From contig LWRO01000020.1 in assembly GCA_001657325.1 (NCBI GenBank), positions 1-64,000 on the forward strand: a stretch of DNA of 64,000 bases, written 5' to 3'. Every line of letters begins with the position of its first letter. Position 1 is the first letter of the stretch. The translations under genes were made by a program, and so were the position numbers. Under the pieces are notes generated by a model that worked only from the letters and a program-made list of their open reading frames with translations, was not told where the DNA came from and did not search any database. Source of the stretch: Geitlerinema sp. BBD 1991-9 (lineage in GTDB: Bacteria > Cyanobacteriota > Cyanobacteriia > Cyanobacteriales > Geitlerinemataceae). Of the stretch, positions 17,122 through 26,311 are shown piece by piece.

Positions 17122-18993
17122 ATGATGCCCAATTTCGAGCGTGTAGAGCCGATCGCAAACTCGATTCCATGTGCGAGTGAGAACCCTTACCCCGTGTTGC
17201 AAGTTAGCGCTGACGGGACACTGCGCTATGCGAATCCAGCAAGTTTGGCTCTGTTCGATGAGGGTAAATATTCAATTTCAATGGGCGATCGCGTGCCTCA
17301 TCTTTGGCAAGGTGTGATTTCGAGATCGATCGAGACTCAAGCGCCACAAACCTTTGAAATTCCCATTGACAATCGCTGCTTTCAGTTTACCGTCGTTCCC
17401 ACCGCTGACGGCAATGCTGCCAATTTTTACGGGATGGACATTACCCAGCGTTACCATGCCGAACGAGCGTTGCACAAATCTAACGAGCAACTGACTGCCC
17501 TCGTCCAACAGCGTACCGCACGACTCAAGCAAACCGATCGACAGTTGCAAATTCAGTTGTGGGAGCGGTTGTCGCTGCAAAAACACCTCTACGAACGGGA
17601 AAGCCAACTCGACGCGATTTTTCGCGAAGCGGCGATCGGGATTGCATTACTCGACTTGGACGGAAAAATTCTCCGCAGCAATCCCGCATTGCAGCAAATG
17701 TTTGGGGAATCTCCCGAGACGATGTCAGGGAAACTCTTTCGAGCGTTCGTCGTTTCGGGAGAGTGGGATCGCGTCGTGAACGAAGCCTTCGATCGAGGGG
17801 AATCGCTATCTGGAAAACTCGAAGTCCGCTACCACCACCGCAACCACTCGACGTTTTGGGGAACGCTGACGCTTTCAACGATCGACGACGAAGCCGGTCG
17901 ATCTCAATATCAGTTAGCGATGGTGGAAGATATCACCGATAGTAAGTTGGCACGAGATGCGTTGCAACTGACGCAATTCGCGATCGATCGAACCGCAGAT
18001 GCTGCCTTATGGATTTCACCGTCGGGAATTTCTGCATACGCCAACGAAGCGGCTTGCGAGAATTTGGGATATTCAAAAGCAGAACTGTTGAAAATGCATT
18101 TTGCTGAGATCGCCATCGACTTTCAATCTCAAGATTGGTCGGTTTTTTGGGAAAGTATTCGCCAACAGGATTCTTTTGCCTGTGAAACTCGAGTGCAGCG
18201 GTGTGACGGCGAAATTTTTCCGGTCGATTTGACCTTAAACTATATCGAATTTAATAAGCGTCAATATATTTGTGCCTTCGCCCGCGATATCACCGAACGC
18301 AAACAAGCAGAAGAAGCCTTACGAATTGCTCAGGAACGCTCCGAACGCCTGTTACTCAACATTTTCCCCAAAACCATCGCCAAACAACTCAAACAACTGT
18401 CCCACGAATACCGCCAAGTCGGCGCTGCCATCGCTCAACGGTTTGACGAAGTCACGGTTTTGTTTGCCGATATCGTCGGTTTTACTCAGTTATGCGCCAA
18501 CAGTTCGCCGACAGATTTGGTCTGGACGCTCAACCAAATTTTTTCAGCCTTCGATCGACTGACGCAAGAACTCGGCTTAGAAAAAATCAAAACCATCGGC
18601 GATGCGTATATGGTCGTTGGCGGTTTACCGGAACCGCGAGCGGATCACGCGGAAGCCGTTGCAGAACTCGCACTGGCGATGATGAACGAAGTTTCTCGTT
18701 TTAGCGCCCACAGTGGCGAGCCGATTGTCTTGCGCGTGGGAATTCACACCGGGCCGGTGATTGCTGGAGTCATTGGTTTAAATAAGTTCAGTTACGATCT
18801 CTGGGGCGATACCGTTAATCTTGCCAGTCGCATGGAATCTCAAGGTATTCCCGGCTGTATTCAAGTCACTCAAAAAACTTACGATTGCCTGCGTCATCGT
18901 TACGTCTTTGAAAAGCGAGGCACGGTCTTCGTAAAAGGACGAGGCGATACGATTTCGTATTTATTGAAAGAGCGGATTCGGGTATCGTCGTAA
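17122..18993 (+). CDS. PAS-domain adenylate cyclase (class III)
   Basis: 623 residues, soluble. A divergent PAS-like segment is at about 20-115, a coiled linker at about 115-165, PAS domains at about 165-275 and 280-400 (each ending in an EDITD/RDITERKQAEE signature), then a class III nucleotidyl cyclase domain at about 430-615. The metal-binding Asp pair is in LFADIVGF and KTIGDAYM; the adenine-selecting lysine (EKIKTIGD) and aspartate (SYDLWGD) point to ATP rather than GTP; the transition-state Asn-Arg is in NLASRMES. It should make cAMP in response to signals at the PAS domains; no cofactor-binding residues can be assigned. Two tandem ATG codons occur at the start; the first is used. Confidence 0.92.
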   Translation: MMPNFERVEPIANSIPCASENPYPVLQVSADGTLRYANPASLALFDEGKYSISMGDRVPHLWQGVISRSIETQAPQTFEIPIDNRCFQFTVVPTADGNAANFYGMDITQRYHAERALHKSNEQLTALVQQRTARLKQTDRQLQIQLWERLSLQKHLYERESQLDAIFREAAIGIALLDLDGKILRSNPALQQMFGESPETMSGKLFRAFVVSGEWDRVVNEAFDRGESLSGKLEVRYHHRNHSTFWGTLTLSTIDDEAGRSQYQLAMVEDITDSKLARDALQLTQFAIDRTADAALWISPSGISAYANEAACENLGYSKAELLKMHFAEIAIDFQSQDWSVFWESIRQQDSFACETRVQRCDGEIFPVDLTLNYIEFNKRQYICAFARDITERKQAEEALRIAQERSERLLLNIFPKTIAKQLKQLSHEYRQVGAAIAQRFDEVTVLFADIVGFTQLCANSSPTDLVWTLNQIFSAFDRLTQELGLEKIKTIGDAYMVVGGLPEPRADHAEAVAELALAMMNEVSRFSAHSGEPIVLRVGIHTGPVIAGVIGLNKFSYDLWGDTVNLASRMESQGIPGCIQVTQKTYDCLRHRYVFEKRGTVFVKGRGDTISYLLKERIRVSS

Positions 18994-19025
18994 TTTCACC
19001 GTTGGTTATGAAATGGATTTCTGGA

Positions 19026-19430
19026 TTATAGCGGAAAACGATAGGTAATATCGCCGCGATCGTTGACTTCAAAATCAGCGTTAAATTCTTTGGCTCTCTC
19101 GTTGAGATAGGTTCGCGCTTCTTCGGCAGAAATTTGTGCCGTCATTGCCAATTTCATCACGCTGATTGTTCCGTTTCCTTCCTCAACCAACTGAAAAAAT
19201 GTCGATCTCAAGCGATCTCGATCGGTGTTGTGTTCTTGTTGGTAGACGTTCCAAGCCAAAAATCCACCGAGTGCAGTGGAGGGAAGTCCGATAATTACTA
19301 ATGCATAAAACGCATCTTGTCGATCCTTCGGTTCGAGATCGGGATTGAGCCAGTCAACCGCCATTGCAATGCTGATGGGGATGCCAAACAGAAGAAATAA
19401 TCCGGCGAGAATTTTTTTTAACGTTTTCAT
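19026..19430 (-). CDS. Conserved small membrane protein with C-terminal helical domain
   Basis: 134 residues: a membrane helix at about 5-27 (ILAGLFLLFGIPISIAMAV), a second at about 42-62 (YALVIIGLPSTALGGFLAW), then a cytoplasmic domain of about 70 residues whose helical text (GTISVMKLAMTAQISAEEARTYL) looks like a winged-helix or helix-turn-helix fold. Similar arrangements occur in cyanobacterial proteins of unknown function. It is convergent with the adenylate cyclase, with 32 bases between stops. Function not known. Confidence 0.8.
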   Translation of the reverse strand: MKTLKKILAGLFLLFGIPISIAMAVDWLNPDLEPKDRQDAFYALVIIGLPSTALGGFLAWNVYQQEHNTDRDRLRSTFFQLVEEGNGTISVMKLAMTAQISAEEARTYLNERAKEFNADFEVNDRGDITYRFPL

Positions 19431-19558
19431 AACGATTCACGGGCAAAAGCCATCACAGAGCTATTGCATCAGTTTTAGCATGAGAATTTTTAACATGAGA
19501 ATTAAATACCCGAATTCGATCGAGTTTTGGCAGGACGAGCGAACAGATTGCCAAACCA

Positions 19559-19672
19559 AGAGCGCCAGTACAGAAGTAATGGTAGGGTGTGTTACGCGGA
19601 TGAAAAATGGGTTGGAAATCCAGTTCATGAGATTTCCGCGTCACGCACCCAGCACTTTTGTACCGCTGCTAT
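19559..19672. repeat. Inverted-repeat element of about 115 bp (GGGTGTGTTACGCGGA)
   Basis: The left half contains AGCGCCAGTACAGAAGT followed by GGGTGTGTTACGCGGATGAAA; the right half read on the other strand gives AGCAGCGGTACAAAAGT and GGGTGCGTGACGCGGAAA. The two halves are therefore long imperfect inverted copies, able to fold into one hairpin. No transposase is encoded. A weaker copy is at 1764-1834. It resembles the small inverted-repeat elements widespread in cyanobacterial intergenic DNA. Confidence 0.7.
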
Positions 19673-19784
19673 AGTATTCCGATAACGAGTGGGAGAGATC
19701 GTGAAGACGTGTGAGAACGTGCCGAAAATTTGTAGAATAAACGCTACAAATCGTATCAAGTTGTAGCGTAGAAATACATTAAAA

Positions 19785-19816
19785 AACTCCGGTTTTCCAA
19801 AGGAATCGGAGTTTTG
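19785..19816 (-). terminator. Rho-independent terminator for the M16 peptidase transcript
   Basis: Read on the minus strand, AAAACTCCG and CGGAGTTTT form a 9-bp stem around a 13-base loop, followed by more T residues. It lies about 50 bases past the stop of the gene at 19865-21391. Confidence 0.75.
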
Positions 19817-19864
19817 ACTGATATCAATTGCTCGAAATATCGTTAGAAACGATGAAACAAATAC

Positions 19865-21391
19865 CTAACTCGGCTCGGGAATCGTGATATCGATCGAGGT
19901 AATTTCAGTATCCGGACTCAAATTCGAGAGTGGCGGATCGATCGCTTCAGAATTGCCAACCACGAGTGTCACGATGCTATCGGGATCGAGATAGGTTTTC
20001 GCGACCCGTTGAACGTCCTCGATCGAAGTGGCTTCAACGCCGGCTTGATATTTGAAAATAAAATCTTCGGGGTAGCCGTAATAGTCATATCGAACCAGTC
20101 GCGATAGTGTTTGAGCAGGATCGGCAAAATTGAAGATAAACGAGTTGAGGGTCGAATCTTTGGCAAATTTCAAATCGTCTTCCGAGATCGGTTCAGTGCG
20201 AATTCGATCGATTTCTGCTCGAATGGATTCAATAAACGGCACTGTCGCCTCCGATCTCGTTTGTCCCCCGGCCACGAACATCCCCGGATAATCGTATTGA
20301 GCCGACCAATAGGCGTATACAGAATACGCTAACCCTTGCCGCGATCGAACTTCGTTAAACAGCCGCCCGCCAAATCCACTGAGAACGTTATTCATCACGC
20401 CCAAGGTGGCATAGTCGGGACTATCGCGCAAGCCACCGAGATGACCGAGTTCGACGTAACTTTGAGTGAGTTGCGGTCGATCGACAAAAAAGATACCGCT
20501 TGGGTACGCTTGAGAGACTTCGGGCAAGTCGGGCAGCAGTTCAGATGACGGTTGCCAATTGCCGAGTTTTTCAGAAATTAAATCTTTAACCGCATTCGTA
20601 TCGAAATCTCCGACAATTCCTAAAATCGTTCGATCGGGGTAAAAGAATCGATCGTAAAACGCCACGAGATCGTCGCGACTGATATTGTTGAGAGTTTGGT
20701 ATTCCGTCGTTCTCGCGTAAGGACTCGTTGCCCCATAAATCAGTTTTTGAAATTCTCGATCGGCTATGCTACCCGGATCGTCGTTGCGCCGTGCAATATT
20801 CCCTCGCATCTGGGTTTTCGCGACGTCTAATTTATCCTCAGCAAACGCGGGTTCGCGCAGCACTTCGACGAATAAATCGAGAACTTCGTTTAAATCTTCA
20901 CTCAGCGCGTTAAAACTCACACGTCCCGACGTCGTTCCGATCGAAGTTTCGACCGAGGCAGCCTTCTGTTCGAGAATTCGGTTGAGTTCGTCAGAAGGGT
21001 GTTTCTGCGTTCCACCCGCTCGCATCACCGCTCCCGTCAAACGAGCTAAACCCACTTTATCCCCAGGCTCAAAACGGCTGCCCACTCGCACTAATGCACT
21101 CCCAGAAATGAGAGGCAGTTCTCGATCTTCCACCAGATAAACGGTTAAGCCGTTATCGAGTTGGAAGCGGGTGTAGTCGGGAAGTTGAAGCTCGGGAAGA
21201 GGGGGAAACTCTAAGTCGGTGTAGTGTCGTGGTGTAGCAGCAACCGAAGCTTGTGGATTCAGCAGGTTCGCAACAATTAATCCAACCGCAAACAGTATCG
21301 CCCCGTAAAAACGCCAGGGTTTTCGTTTCCCTTGGCGCGATCCGTTTGGGGTAAAAAATTGCCAGAATCTTCGAGATATCAATTCGATCAT
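19865..21391 (-). CDS. M16 peptidase homologue lacking the zinc-binding motif
   Basis: 508 residues from the ATG at 21391 (MIELISRRFWQFF); the longer frame upstream reads through low-complexity sequence and is rejected. A signal or anchor helix is at about 28-52 (AILFAVGLIVANLL...ASVAA), so it is exported. Two M16 domains follow. The position of the inverted zinc motif HxxEH has been replaced (LTGAVMRAGGTQKHPSDELN), so the N-terminal half should not bind zinc. The C-terminal half keeps the RSRQGLAYSVYAYW segment that supplies the conserved substrate-binding Arg/Tyr. In this family one subunit often carries the zinc site and the partner the Arg/Tyr pair; this looks like the non-zinc partner. 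The zinc partner is not next to it. Confidence 0.85.
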   Translation of the reverse strand: MIELISRRFWQFFTPNGSRQGKRKPWRFYGAILFAVGLIVANLLNPQASVAATPRHYTDLEFPPLPELQLPDYTRFQLDNGLTVYLVEDRELPLISGSALVRVGSRFEPGDKVGLARLTGAVMRAGGTQKHPSDELNRILEQKAASVETSIGTTSGRVSFNALSEDLNEVLDLFVEVLREPAFAEDKLDVAKTQMRGNIARRNDDPGSIADREFQKLIYGATSPYARTTEYQTLNNISRDDLVAFYDRFFYPDRTILGIVGDFDTNAVKDLISEKLGNWQPSSELLPDLPEVSQAYPSGIFFVDRPQLTQSYVELGHLGGLRDSPDYATLGVMNNVLSGFGGRLFNEVRSRQGLAYSVYAYWSAQYDYPGMFVAGGQTRSEATVPFIESIRAEIDRIRTEPISEDDLKFAKDSTLNSFIFNFADPAQTLSRLVRYDYYGYPEDFIFKYQAGVEATSIEDVQRVAKTYLDPDSIVTLVVGNSEAIDPPLSNLSPDTEITSIDITIPEPS

Positions 21392-21414
21392 TTTTGTTGT
21401 CTTTGACCAACGTA

Positions 21415-21595
21415 GGGGCGTTAAGGGGATGAGGAGATAAGGGGGTCGGGGGATAATGAGGTCGGGAGATGAGGAGATCGGATAACGACGAGGTGGGAAA
21501 AGCCATTCATCGATCGCGATCCAGTTAACCCCCCATCCTCTCACCGCATCGCCCATCCCCTCACCGCCTCATCTCCCCATCCCCCCATCCATTTC
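21415..21595. repeat. Low-complexity purine/pyrimidine-biased stretch
   Basis: Repeated short units such as GGGGATGAGGAGAT and, on the far side, CTCACCGC and CATCCCC give a strand-biased simple-sequence region between the peptidase start and the guanylyltransferase stop. Non-coding; likely replication-slippage product. Confidence 0.6.
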
Positions 21596-21631
21596 TGCGA
21601 TCCTAGCGCAAGGGTGAGAAGGGATGTTTCG

Positions 21632-22687
21632 TTAGAGAAACTGCTCGAACTCGGGGTTGGCTTTCAATTGTTTCAACACCTGCTTGATTTCCTGAGTGCG
21701 GCTTTTACTCGCGATGAGCGTCGCTTTTCCGTCGCGAACCACGACGATGTCTTCCAAGCCGATCGTCACGATCAATTCCTCGTCGTCACTGGCGTAGAAA
21801 ATCGACCCTTGAGTGTCGCGTCCGGTATGACGAGCCAGTTCGACGTTGGCCCCGTTCCCCGATTGCAAGCGTTCGAGGGCGTTCCAATCTCCCAAATCGT
21901 CCCACCCGAAGGCGACGGGTAAGACGTAAGCCAGATCGGTTTTTTCCATCAAGGCGTAGTCGATGCTGATTTTTTCGAGAGTCGGATACGCCCCAACACC
22001 GTTTTTAGAAAGCTGGCGCATTAATTCGGGGGCGTGCGATCGAAGTTCTGATAGCGTCACACCTGCTCGAAATATGAAAATACCGCTATTCCAACTAAAC
22101 CGGCCGCTTTCGAGGAAGGTTTTTGCAGTGGCTTCGTCGGGTTTTTCCGTAAATCGCGTCACGCGATACGCGGGTAAACCGCCAAATTCGCCGACGGGTT
22201 CCCCTTGTTCGATATAACCGTATCCTGTCGAGGGATAAATGGGTTTGACGCCGAGGGTAACGATCGCGTCTCGGTTCGTCGCGAGTTCCCCAGCGGCTTT
22301 GAGCGTGTTGTTAAAAGTGGTTCGATCGTCAATCCAATGATCGGCGGGAAAGAAACCGACAACGGCATTTTCGTCGTAACGTTTGGCGATTTCAAGGGTC
22401 GTCCACGCCACAGCGGGAGCCGTATCTCGTCCTTCCGGTTCGACGAGTAGATTGGCTTCGGGAAGTTGGGGAAGCTGTTCGCGAACCCCGTCCGCTAGGT
22501 GAGAAGCTGTAATCGTCCAGAGATTCTCCCAACCCCCAGCCAGGTCTAACAGTCGATCGGCGGTGGACTGAAGGAGGCTTTTTCCGCTTCCATCTAAACT
22601 GAGAAATTGCTTGGGACGGTGGAAACGGCTGAGCGGCCAAAAGCGTTCGCCTTTTCCTCCCGCGAGGATGACGGGGGTAAATACCAT
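21632..22687 (-). CDS. manC: Mannose-1-phosphate guanylyltransferase
   Basis: 351 residues covering only the nucleotidyltransferase domain; the C-terminal phosphomannose isomerase domain of bifunctional ManC/AlgA is absent. The signature GGKGERFWPLSR is at about residues 10-21 with PKQFLSL directly after; VEPEGRDTAPA and GFFPADHWI, and FTEKPDEATA fit the GDP-mannose pyrophosphorylase group. It makes GDP-mannose from mannose-1-phosphate and GTP for polysaccharide and glycan synthesis. Stands alone between the peptidase and an LCP protein. Confidence 0.92.
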   Translation of the reverse strand: MVFTPVILAGGKGERFWPLSRFHRPKQFLSLDGSGKSLLQSTADRLLDLAGGWENLWTITASHLADGVREQLPQLPEANLLVEPEGRDTAPAVAWTTLEIAKRYDENAVVGFFPADHWIDDRTTFNNTLKAAGELATNRDAIVTLGVKPIYPSTGYGYIEQGEPVGEFGGLPAYRVTRFTEKPDEATAKTFLESGRFSWNSGIFIFRAGVTLSELRSHAPELMRQLSKNGVGAYPTLEKISIDYALMEKTDLAYVLPVAFGWDDLGDWNALERLQSGNGANVELARHTGRDTQGSIFYASDDEELIVTIGLEDIVVVRDGKATLIASKSRTQEIKQVLKQLKANPEFEQFL

Positions 22688-22699
22688 AGTTCAACTCGC

Positions 22700-22740
22700 T
22701 AACGATTTACGGTTTACGATGGACGATTGACGATCGACAG
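22700..22740. repeat. Short cluster of TTTACG/GACGATTG repeats
   Basis: The spacer between the divergent guanylyltransferase and LCP genes contains CGATTTACGGTTTACGATGG followed by GACGATTGACGATCGACAG, imperfect copies of the repeat seen at 40120 and 47323. Confidence 0.5.
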
Positions 22741-22905
22741 CCATCGATCGATCCGGATTAGCTCGAAGGCAACCGAACAAAGCAACAACCCAACGTTTGG
22801 TTATTACCTCATCTGGTCGTCACATTACCTCATTATCCGGTCATCTCATATTGATGGCACAATCGAAATGTTATTTGAGGGCTTCAAGCCACAAACGGGG
22901 TCGCC

Positions 22906-24204
22906 ATGAAAATACCCGCTTCACGACCGCAAAACGTTTCAGGGCTTCTTTGGTGGAGTCTGGTGGCGACAGTTGCCGTTTTGATCTCGGCTGTTTTGGG
23001 GGCGATTACGGCCTTGGTGATGCCTGCGTCTTCTCTCATCCAATCTCCTTGGCGACAGGGGCGGTTGTGGGAGAATTTCGGCTACGAACTCGCTCGGCCG
23101 GTGAATATTCTCGTGTTAGGGGTCGATCGAGATCCCAAACTAGCGGACGACTCGCCGAATTTGTTTGAAGGTCGCAGCGACACGGTGTTACTGGTGCGTT
23201 TCGACCCCAGCGATTCGTCGCTCAACGCAATTTCAATTCCCCGAGATACGCAAGTGACGATTCCCAATTACGGAACCGCTAAACTCAATCAAGCCAATCC
23301 GCTCGGGGGGATCGATTTGGCGAAACAAGCGGTGAGTGAGTTGGCGGAAAACGTGACGATCGATCGATACGTTCGCGTCAACAGCGAGGCGTTGGTGGAA
23401 TTGGTAGATATGTTGGGCGGTGTTGAAGTGTTCGTTCCGGATAGAATGTCTTATCTCGATCGAACGCAACGCCTCGAGATCGATCTCGAACCGGGTTGGC
23501 AACTCCTCGACGGTCAGCAAGCGCAGCAGTTCAGCCGCTTTCGTCAAGGCCGCTACGGCGATGTCGGCCGCGTTCAGCGACAGCAAATCCTCCTCAAAGC
23601 GTTACGAGACCGACTCGCCACACCGACGGTACTGCCTCGGATTTCATCGATTCTGCGCGTTTTACAAAAATACGTCGATACCGATCTCAGTTTTGAAGAA
23701 TTGTTGGCGCTCGCTGGGTTTAGCCTTCAACTCGAACCGCAGCAAGTCCGTCTCGTGCTGTTACCGGGGCGCTTCAGTACGACGGTAGAATCGGAAACGA
23801 GTTATTGGTTGGTCGATACCGAGCGCAAGGAGCGGGTTCTCGCCAACTTTTTCGATCTTCCGACTTCTGATGCGTTCATCGATCGACCGAGTTCGCCAAC
23901 GGCGTTTAACGAAATCCCCGAAAACCAGCCTCGCATCGCCATTCAAAATGCTTCGGGAAATTTGCAGGCTCTCGAACAGGTTCGATCGACACTCGAACAA
24001 CTCGGTTTTACGGATGTTTACGTCGTGGCGGACTGGCCGGAAGTTCGACGACATACCACCATCGTGGTGCAAAACGGCGATCTCGACAGTGCCAGAAGAT
24101 TACAAACCCTCTTGGGCTTTGGCGAAATCGAAGCCATCTCGACGGGGGATCTCGATTCAGATTTAACGCTGCGTTTGGGGCGAGATACGACGATCGATCG
24201 ATAG
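22906..24204 (+). CDS. LytR-CpsA-Psr (LCP) family cell-wall glycopolymer ligase
   Basis: 432 residues: membrane helix at about 12-38, then the LCP domain at about 65-240 with the hallmark NILVLGVDRDP, RSDTVLLVRFDP, ISIPRDTQVTIPNYG, KLNQANPLGG and RFRQGRYGDVGRVQRQQ motifs (arginines and aspartates that bind the lipid pyrophosphate), and a LytR_C domain at about 340-430. LCP proteins attach polysaccharides from a lipid carrier to peptidoglycan or other envelope acceptors. Located next to the GDP-mannose synthesis gene, in agreement with a role in envelope polysaccharide. Start ATG at 22906. Confidence 0.93.
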   Translation: MKIPASRPQNVSGLLWWSLVATVAVLISAVLGAITALVMPASSLIQSPWRQGRLWENFGYELARPVNILVLGVDRDPKLADDSPNLFEGRSDTVLLVRFDPSDSSLNAISIPRDTQVTIPNYGTAKLNQANPLGGIDLAKQAVSELAENVTIDRYVRVNSEALVELVDMLGGVEVFVPDRMSYLDRTQRLEIDLEPGWQLLDGQQAQQFSRFRQGRYGDVGRVQRQQILLKALRDRLATPTVLPRISSILRVLQKYVDTDLSFEELLALAGFSLQLEPQQVRLVLLPGRFSTTVESETSYWLVDTERKERVLANFFDLPTSDAFIDRPSSPTAFNEIPENQPRIAIQNASGNLQALEQVRSTLEQLGFTDVYVVADWPEVRRHTTIVVQNGDLDSARRLQTLLGFGEIEAISTGDLDSDLTLRLGRDTTIDR

Positions 24205-24232
24205 TCTGCTGGACTTGAAACTAGAATTTAAA

Positions 24233-24367
24233 ATGGTCGATCGCAGAAGAGAAACCGATTGTGGCTCAATTGAAGATCGTCTCGCGAAGCTTGAAACACT
24301 TGCTTTAAGCGCGACTGAAGCACAACGCGGTATAACGAGAAAAGATCTCAATCCCCGAAATCTGTAA
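24233..24367 (+). CDS. Possible 44-residue small protein
   Basis: ATG at 24233, stop TAA at 24365. The predicted peptide is hydrophilic and helical (IEDRLAKLETLALSATEAQR) and lies between the LCP gene and the nitroreductase gene on the same strand. The amphipathic pattern resembles a short coiled coil. There is no good ribosome-binding site. It may be a real small gene, a remnant or chance. Confidence 0.25.
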   Translation: MVDRRRETDCGSIEDRLAKLETLALSATEAQRGITRKDLNPRNL

Positions 24368-24405
24368 TACTGCACATCAGTCACACGATCGAGAAAGGAG
24401 CCGCA

Positions 24406-25011
24406 ATGCACACGCTAGACGCAATTCAAGCTCGCCGATCTGTCAAGCATTATGATCCGAACCACGAAATGAGCCAGGAGGAGATCGACAAGTTACTCTC
24501 TCTGGCCATGCTATCCCCCACCGCCTTTAACATCCAAAATTGGCGGTTTGTCGTCGTCCGAGATCGAGAACTGCGCCAGAAAATTCGCGAAGTTGCCTGG
24601 GATCAAGCGCAAGTGACGGAAGCTTCGTTGCTGATCGTCCTCTGCGCCGATCTCAAATCTTGGCAGAAGCAACCCGAACGCTACTGGCGCAACGCACCGC
24701 AAGAGGTGCAAGATTTCCTCGTTCCTGCCATTCTCCAATATTACGACGGACTCGAAACCGTTCAACGGGACGAAGCCATGCGTTCCTGTGGTATTGCCGC
24801 GCAAACGATTATGCTTGCCGCAAAAGCCATGGGTTACGATTCCTGTCCGATGGATGGGTTCGACTTCGAGAAAGTGGCAGAGTTAATTCATCTCCCCGAA
24901 AACCACTCCATCGCGATGTTTGTCGTCGTTGGAAAAGCCGTTCGGGAAGCACGTCCTCGCGGCGGGCAACTTCCCATGGATGAAGTGGTCGTCATCGATC
25001 GATTTTCTTAG
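24406..25011 (+). CDS. Nitroreductase family FMN flavoprotein
   Basis: 201 residues of the nitroreductase/NfsB fold: ARRSVKHYDPNHEMS at the N-terminus (FMN phosphate-binding arginines), AMLSPTAFNIQNWRFVVV, CGIAAQTIMLAAKAMGYDSCPMDGFD, and GQLPMDEVV at the end. Such enzymes transfer hydride from NAD(P)H to quinones, nitro compounds or similar acceptors. AAGGAG lies 5-10 bases before the ATG at 24406. It precedes an Old Yellow Enzyme gene by 108 bases; both could serve detoxification of electrophiles. Confidence 0.92.
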   Translation: MHTLDAIQARRSVKHYDPNHEMSQEEIDKLLSLAMLSPTAFNIQNWRFVVVRDRELRQKIREVAWDQAQVTEASLLIVLCADLKSWQKQPERYWRNAPQEVQDFLVPAILQYYDGLETVQRDEAMRSCGIAAQTIMLAAKAMGYDSCPMDGFDFEKVAELIHLPENHSIAMFVVVGKAVREARPRGGQLPMDEVVVIDRFS

Positions 25012-25119
25012 CCCGTCGCACGGAAGATTCAATCCGTCTGACTTAAACTTCGCTAAAAACCTAGGTTAGAGCGTCTCAAATTCTGTTGTCTTCTCGTTAA
25101 CGCTTCAATTCAAAAAAAG

Positions 25120-26232
25120 ATGACTTTGACGAACTCTCCAAATTTGCTGTCTCCGTTTGAGTTGGGAGATTTACACCTCAACAACCGCGTTGTCATGGCT
25201 CCTTTGACACGAGCGCGAGCTGGAATCGAGCGGATGCCGAACGCACTCATGGCGGAATACTACGCACAGCGCGCTTCGGCGGGTTTGATTATTTCTGAAG
25301 CCACGTCCATTTCCACCCAAGGCATCGGATGGCAGCAATCGCCGGGAATCTACACCGACGAACAAGCCAGAGCTTGGCAACAAGTTGTCGACGCCGTTCA
25401 CCGCCAAGGAACACCGTTTTTTCTACAGCTGTGGCACTGCGGACGTGCGTCCCACAGCAGTTTTTACCCGAAAGGCGAACTTCCCGTCGCGCCTTCTGCC
25501 ATTCGACTCAACGAAGACTACATTCACACACCAATCGGGAAACAGAGCTACGAAACCCCTCGTGCGTTGGAAACGGAGGAAGTCCAGCAGATCGTTGAAG
25601 ACTACCGCAAAGCCGCCGAACGTGCCAAATTTGCAGGATTCGACGGCATTGAAATTCACAGTGCCAACGGCTATCTCATCGATCAGTTTTTACAGTCAAA
25701 AACCAATCAACGGCTCGATCGATATGGTGGAAGTCTGGACAATCGCTTTCGTTTTCTTCGAGAAATTGTCGAAGCGACGACTTCGGTTTTTCCTGCCAAT
25801 CGCGTCGGCGTGCGAATTGCACCTAACGGTCTCTTTAACGATATGGGATCGCCGGATTACCACAAAACGTTTCTCTACGTGGCGCAACAGTTAAATGCCT
25901 ACGGTTTAGCTTATCTCCACGTCATGGACGGGTTAGCATTTGGGTTTCACGAGCTCGGCGAACCGATGACACTAGCAGAGTTTCGGCAAGTGTTCGGAAG
26001 CACGTTAATGGGCAATTGCGGTTACACCCAAGACACCGCAGAAGCAGCAATTGGTAACGGACACGCCGATCTCATTGCCTTCGGACGACCGTTTATCAGT
26101 AATCCCGATTTGGTGGAGCGGTTCGCCAACGGTTGGGAATTGAACCCTCCAGCAGATATGGCAATTTGGTATTCATTTGACAAGGAAGGATACATCGATT
26201 TTCCGACCTATCAAGAAGTGAAAATGACTTAG
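25120..26232 (+). CDS. Old Yellow Enzyme family alkene reductase
   Basis: 370 residues. FMN TIM barrel with NRVVMAPLTRARA near the N-terminus, LQLWHCGRASH, the substrate-binding His-Asn pair in IHSANGYLIDQFLQ (about 182-195), SKTNQRLDRYGGS and FGRPFISNPDLVERF near the end. Members reduce activated C=C bonds of enals, enones or nitroesters with NAD(P)H. Same strand as the nitroreductase; the shared oxidative/electrophile role is inferred from families. Downstream is a strong bidirectional terminator. Confidence 0.94.
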   Translation: MTLTNSPNLLSPFELGDLHLNNRVVMAPLTRARAGIERMPNALMAEYYAQRASAGLIISEATSISTQGIGWQQSPGIYTDEQARAWQQVVDAVHRQGTPFFLQLWHCGRASHSSFYPKGELPVAPSAIRLNEDYIHTPIGKQSYETPRALETEEVQQIVEDYRKAAERAKFAGFDGIEIHSANGYLIDQFLQSKTNQRLDRYGGSLDNRFRFLREIVEATTSVFPANRVGVRIAPNGLFNDMGSPDYHKTFLYVAQQLNAYGLAYLHVMDGLAFGFHELGEPMTLAEFRQVFGSTLMGNCGYTQDTAEAAIGNGHADLIAFGRPFISNPDLVERFANGWELNPPADMAIWYSFDKEGYIDFPTYQEVKMT

Positions 26233-26241
26233 GTTTAAACG

Positions 26242-26295
26242 AAAAGCGATTCACTGAGATTCTGTTAACGCAATCTTGGCGAATCGCCTTTCTTT
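26242..26295. terminator. Bidirectional terminator hairpin
   Basis: Arms AAAGCGATTCACTGAGATT and AATCTTGGCGAATCGCCTTT pair with two or three mismatches around a short loop; T-rich sequence follows on the plus strand and the reverse complement gives a T-run on the minus strand. It separates the convergent Old Yellow Enzyme and LysE genes. Confidence 0.8.
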
Positions 26296-26311
26296 ACCTT
26301 TGCATTCAATT

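Larger units (their letters stand above)
19431..19864. other. Spacer with a mobile-like inverted repeat and a terminator
   Basis: This 430-base stretch has no gene. It contains the inverted-repeat element at 19559-19672 and the terminator at 19785-19816, both entered separately. The rest is unremarkable AT-rich sequence. Confidence 0.65.

Noticed and set aside
19559-19672. CRISPR repeat or riboswitch
   Set aside because: Only one long inverted repeat is present, without spacers or an array; a second degenerate copy elsewhere fits a mobile element.
21392-21556. N-terminal extension of the M16 homologue
   Set aside because: The added 55 residues come from purine-rich simple sequence; the internal ATG at 21391 directly precedes a signal-like helix.
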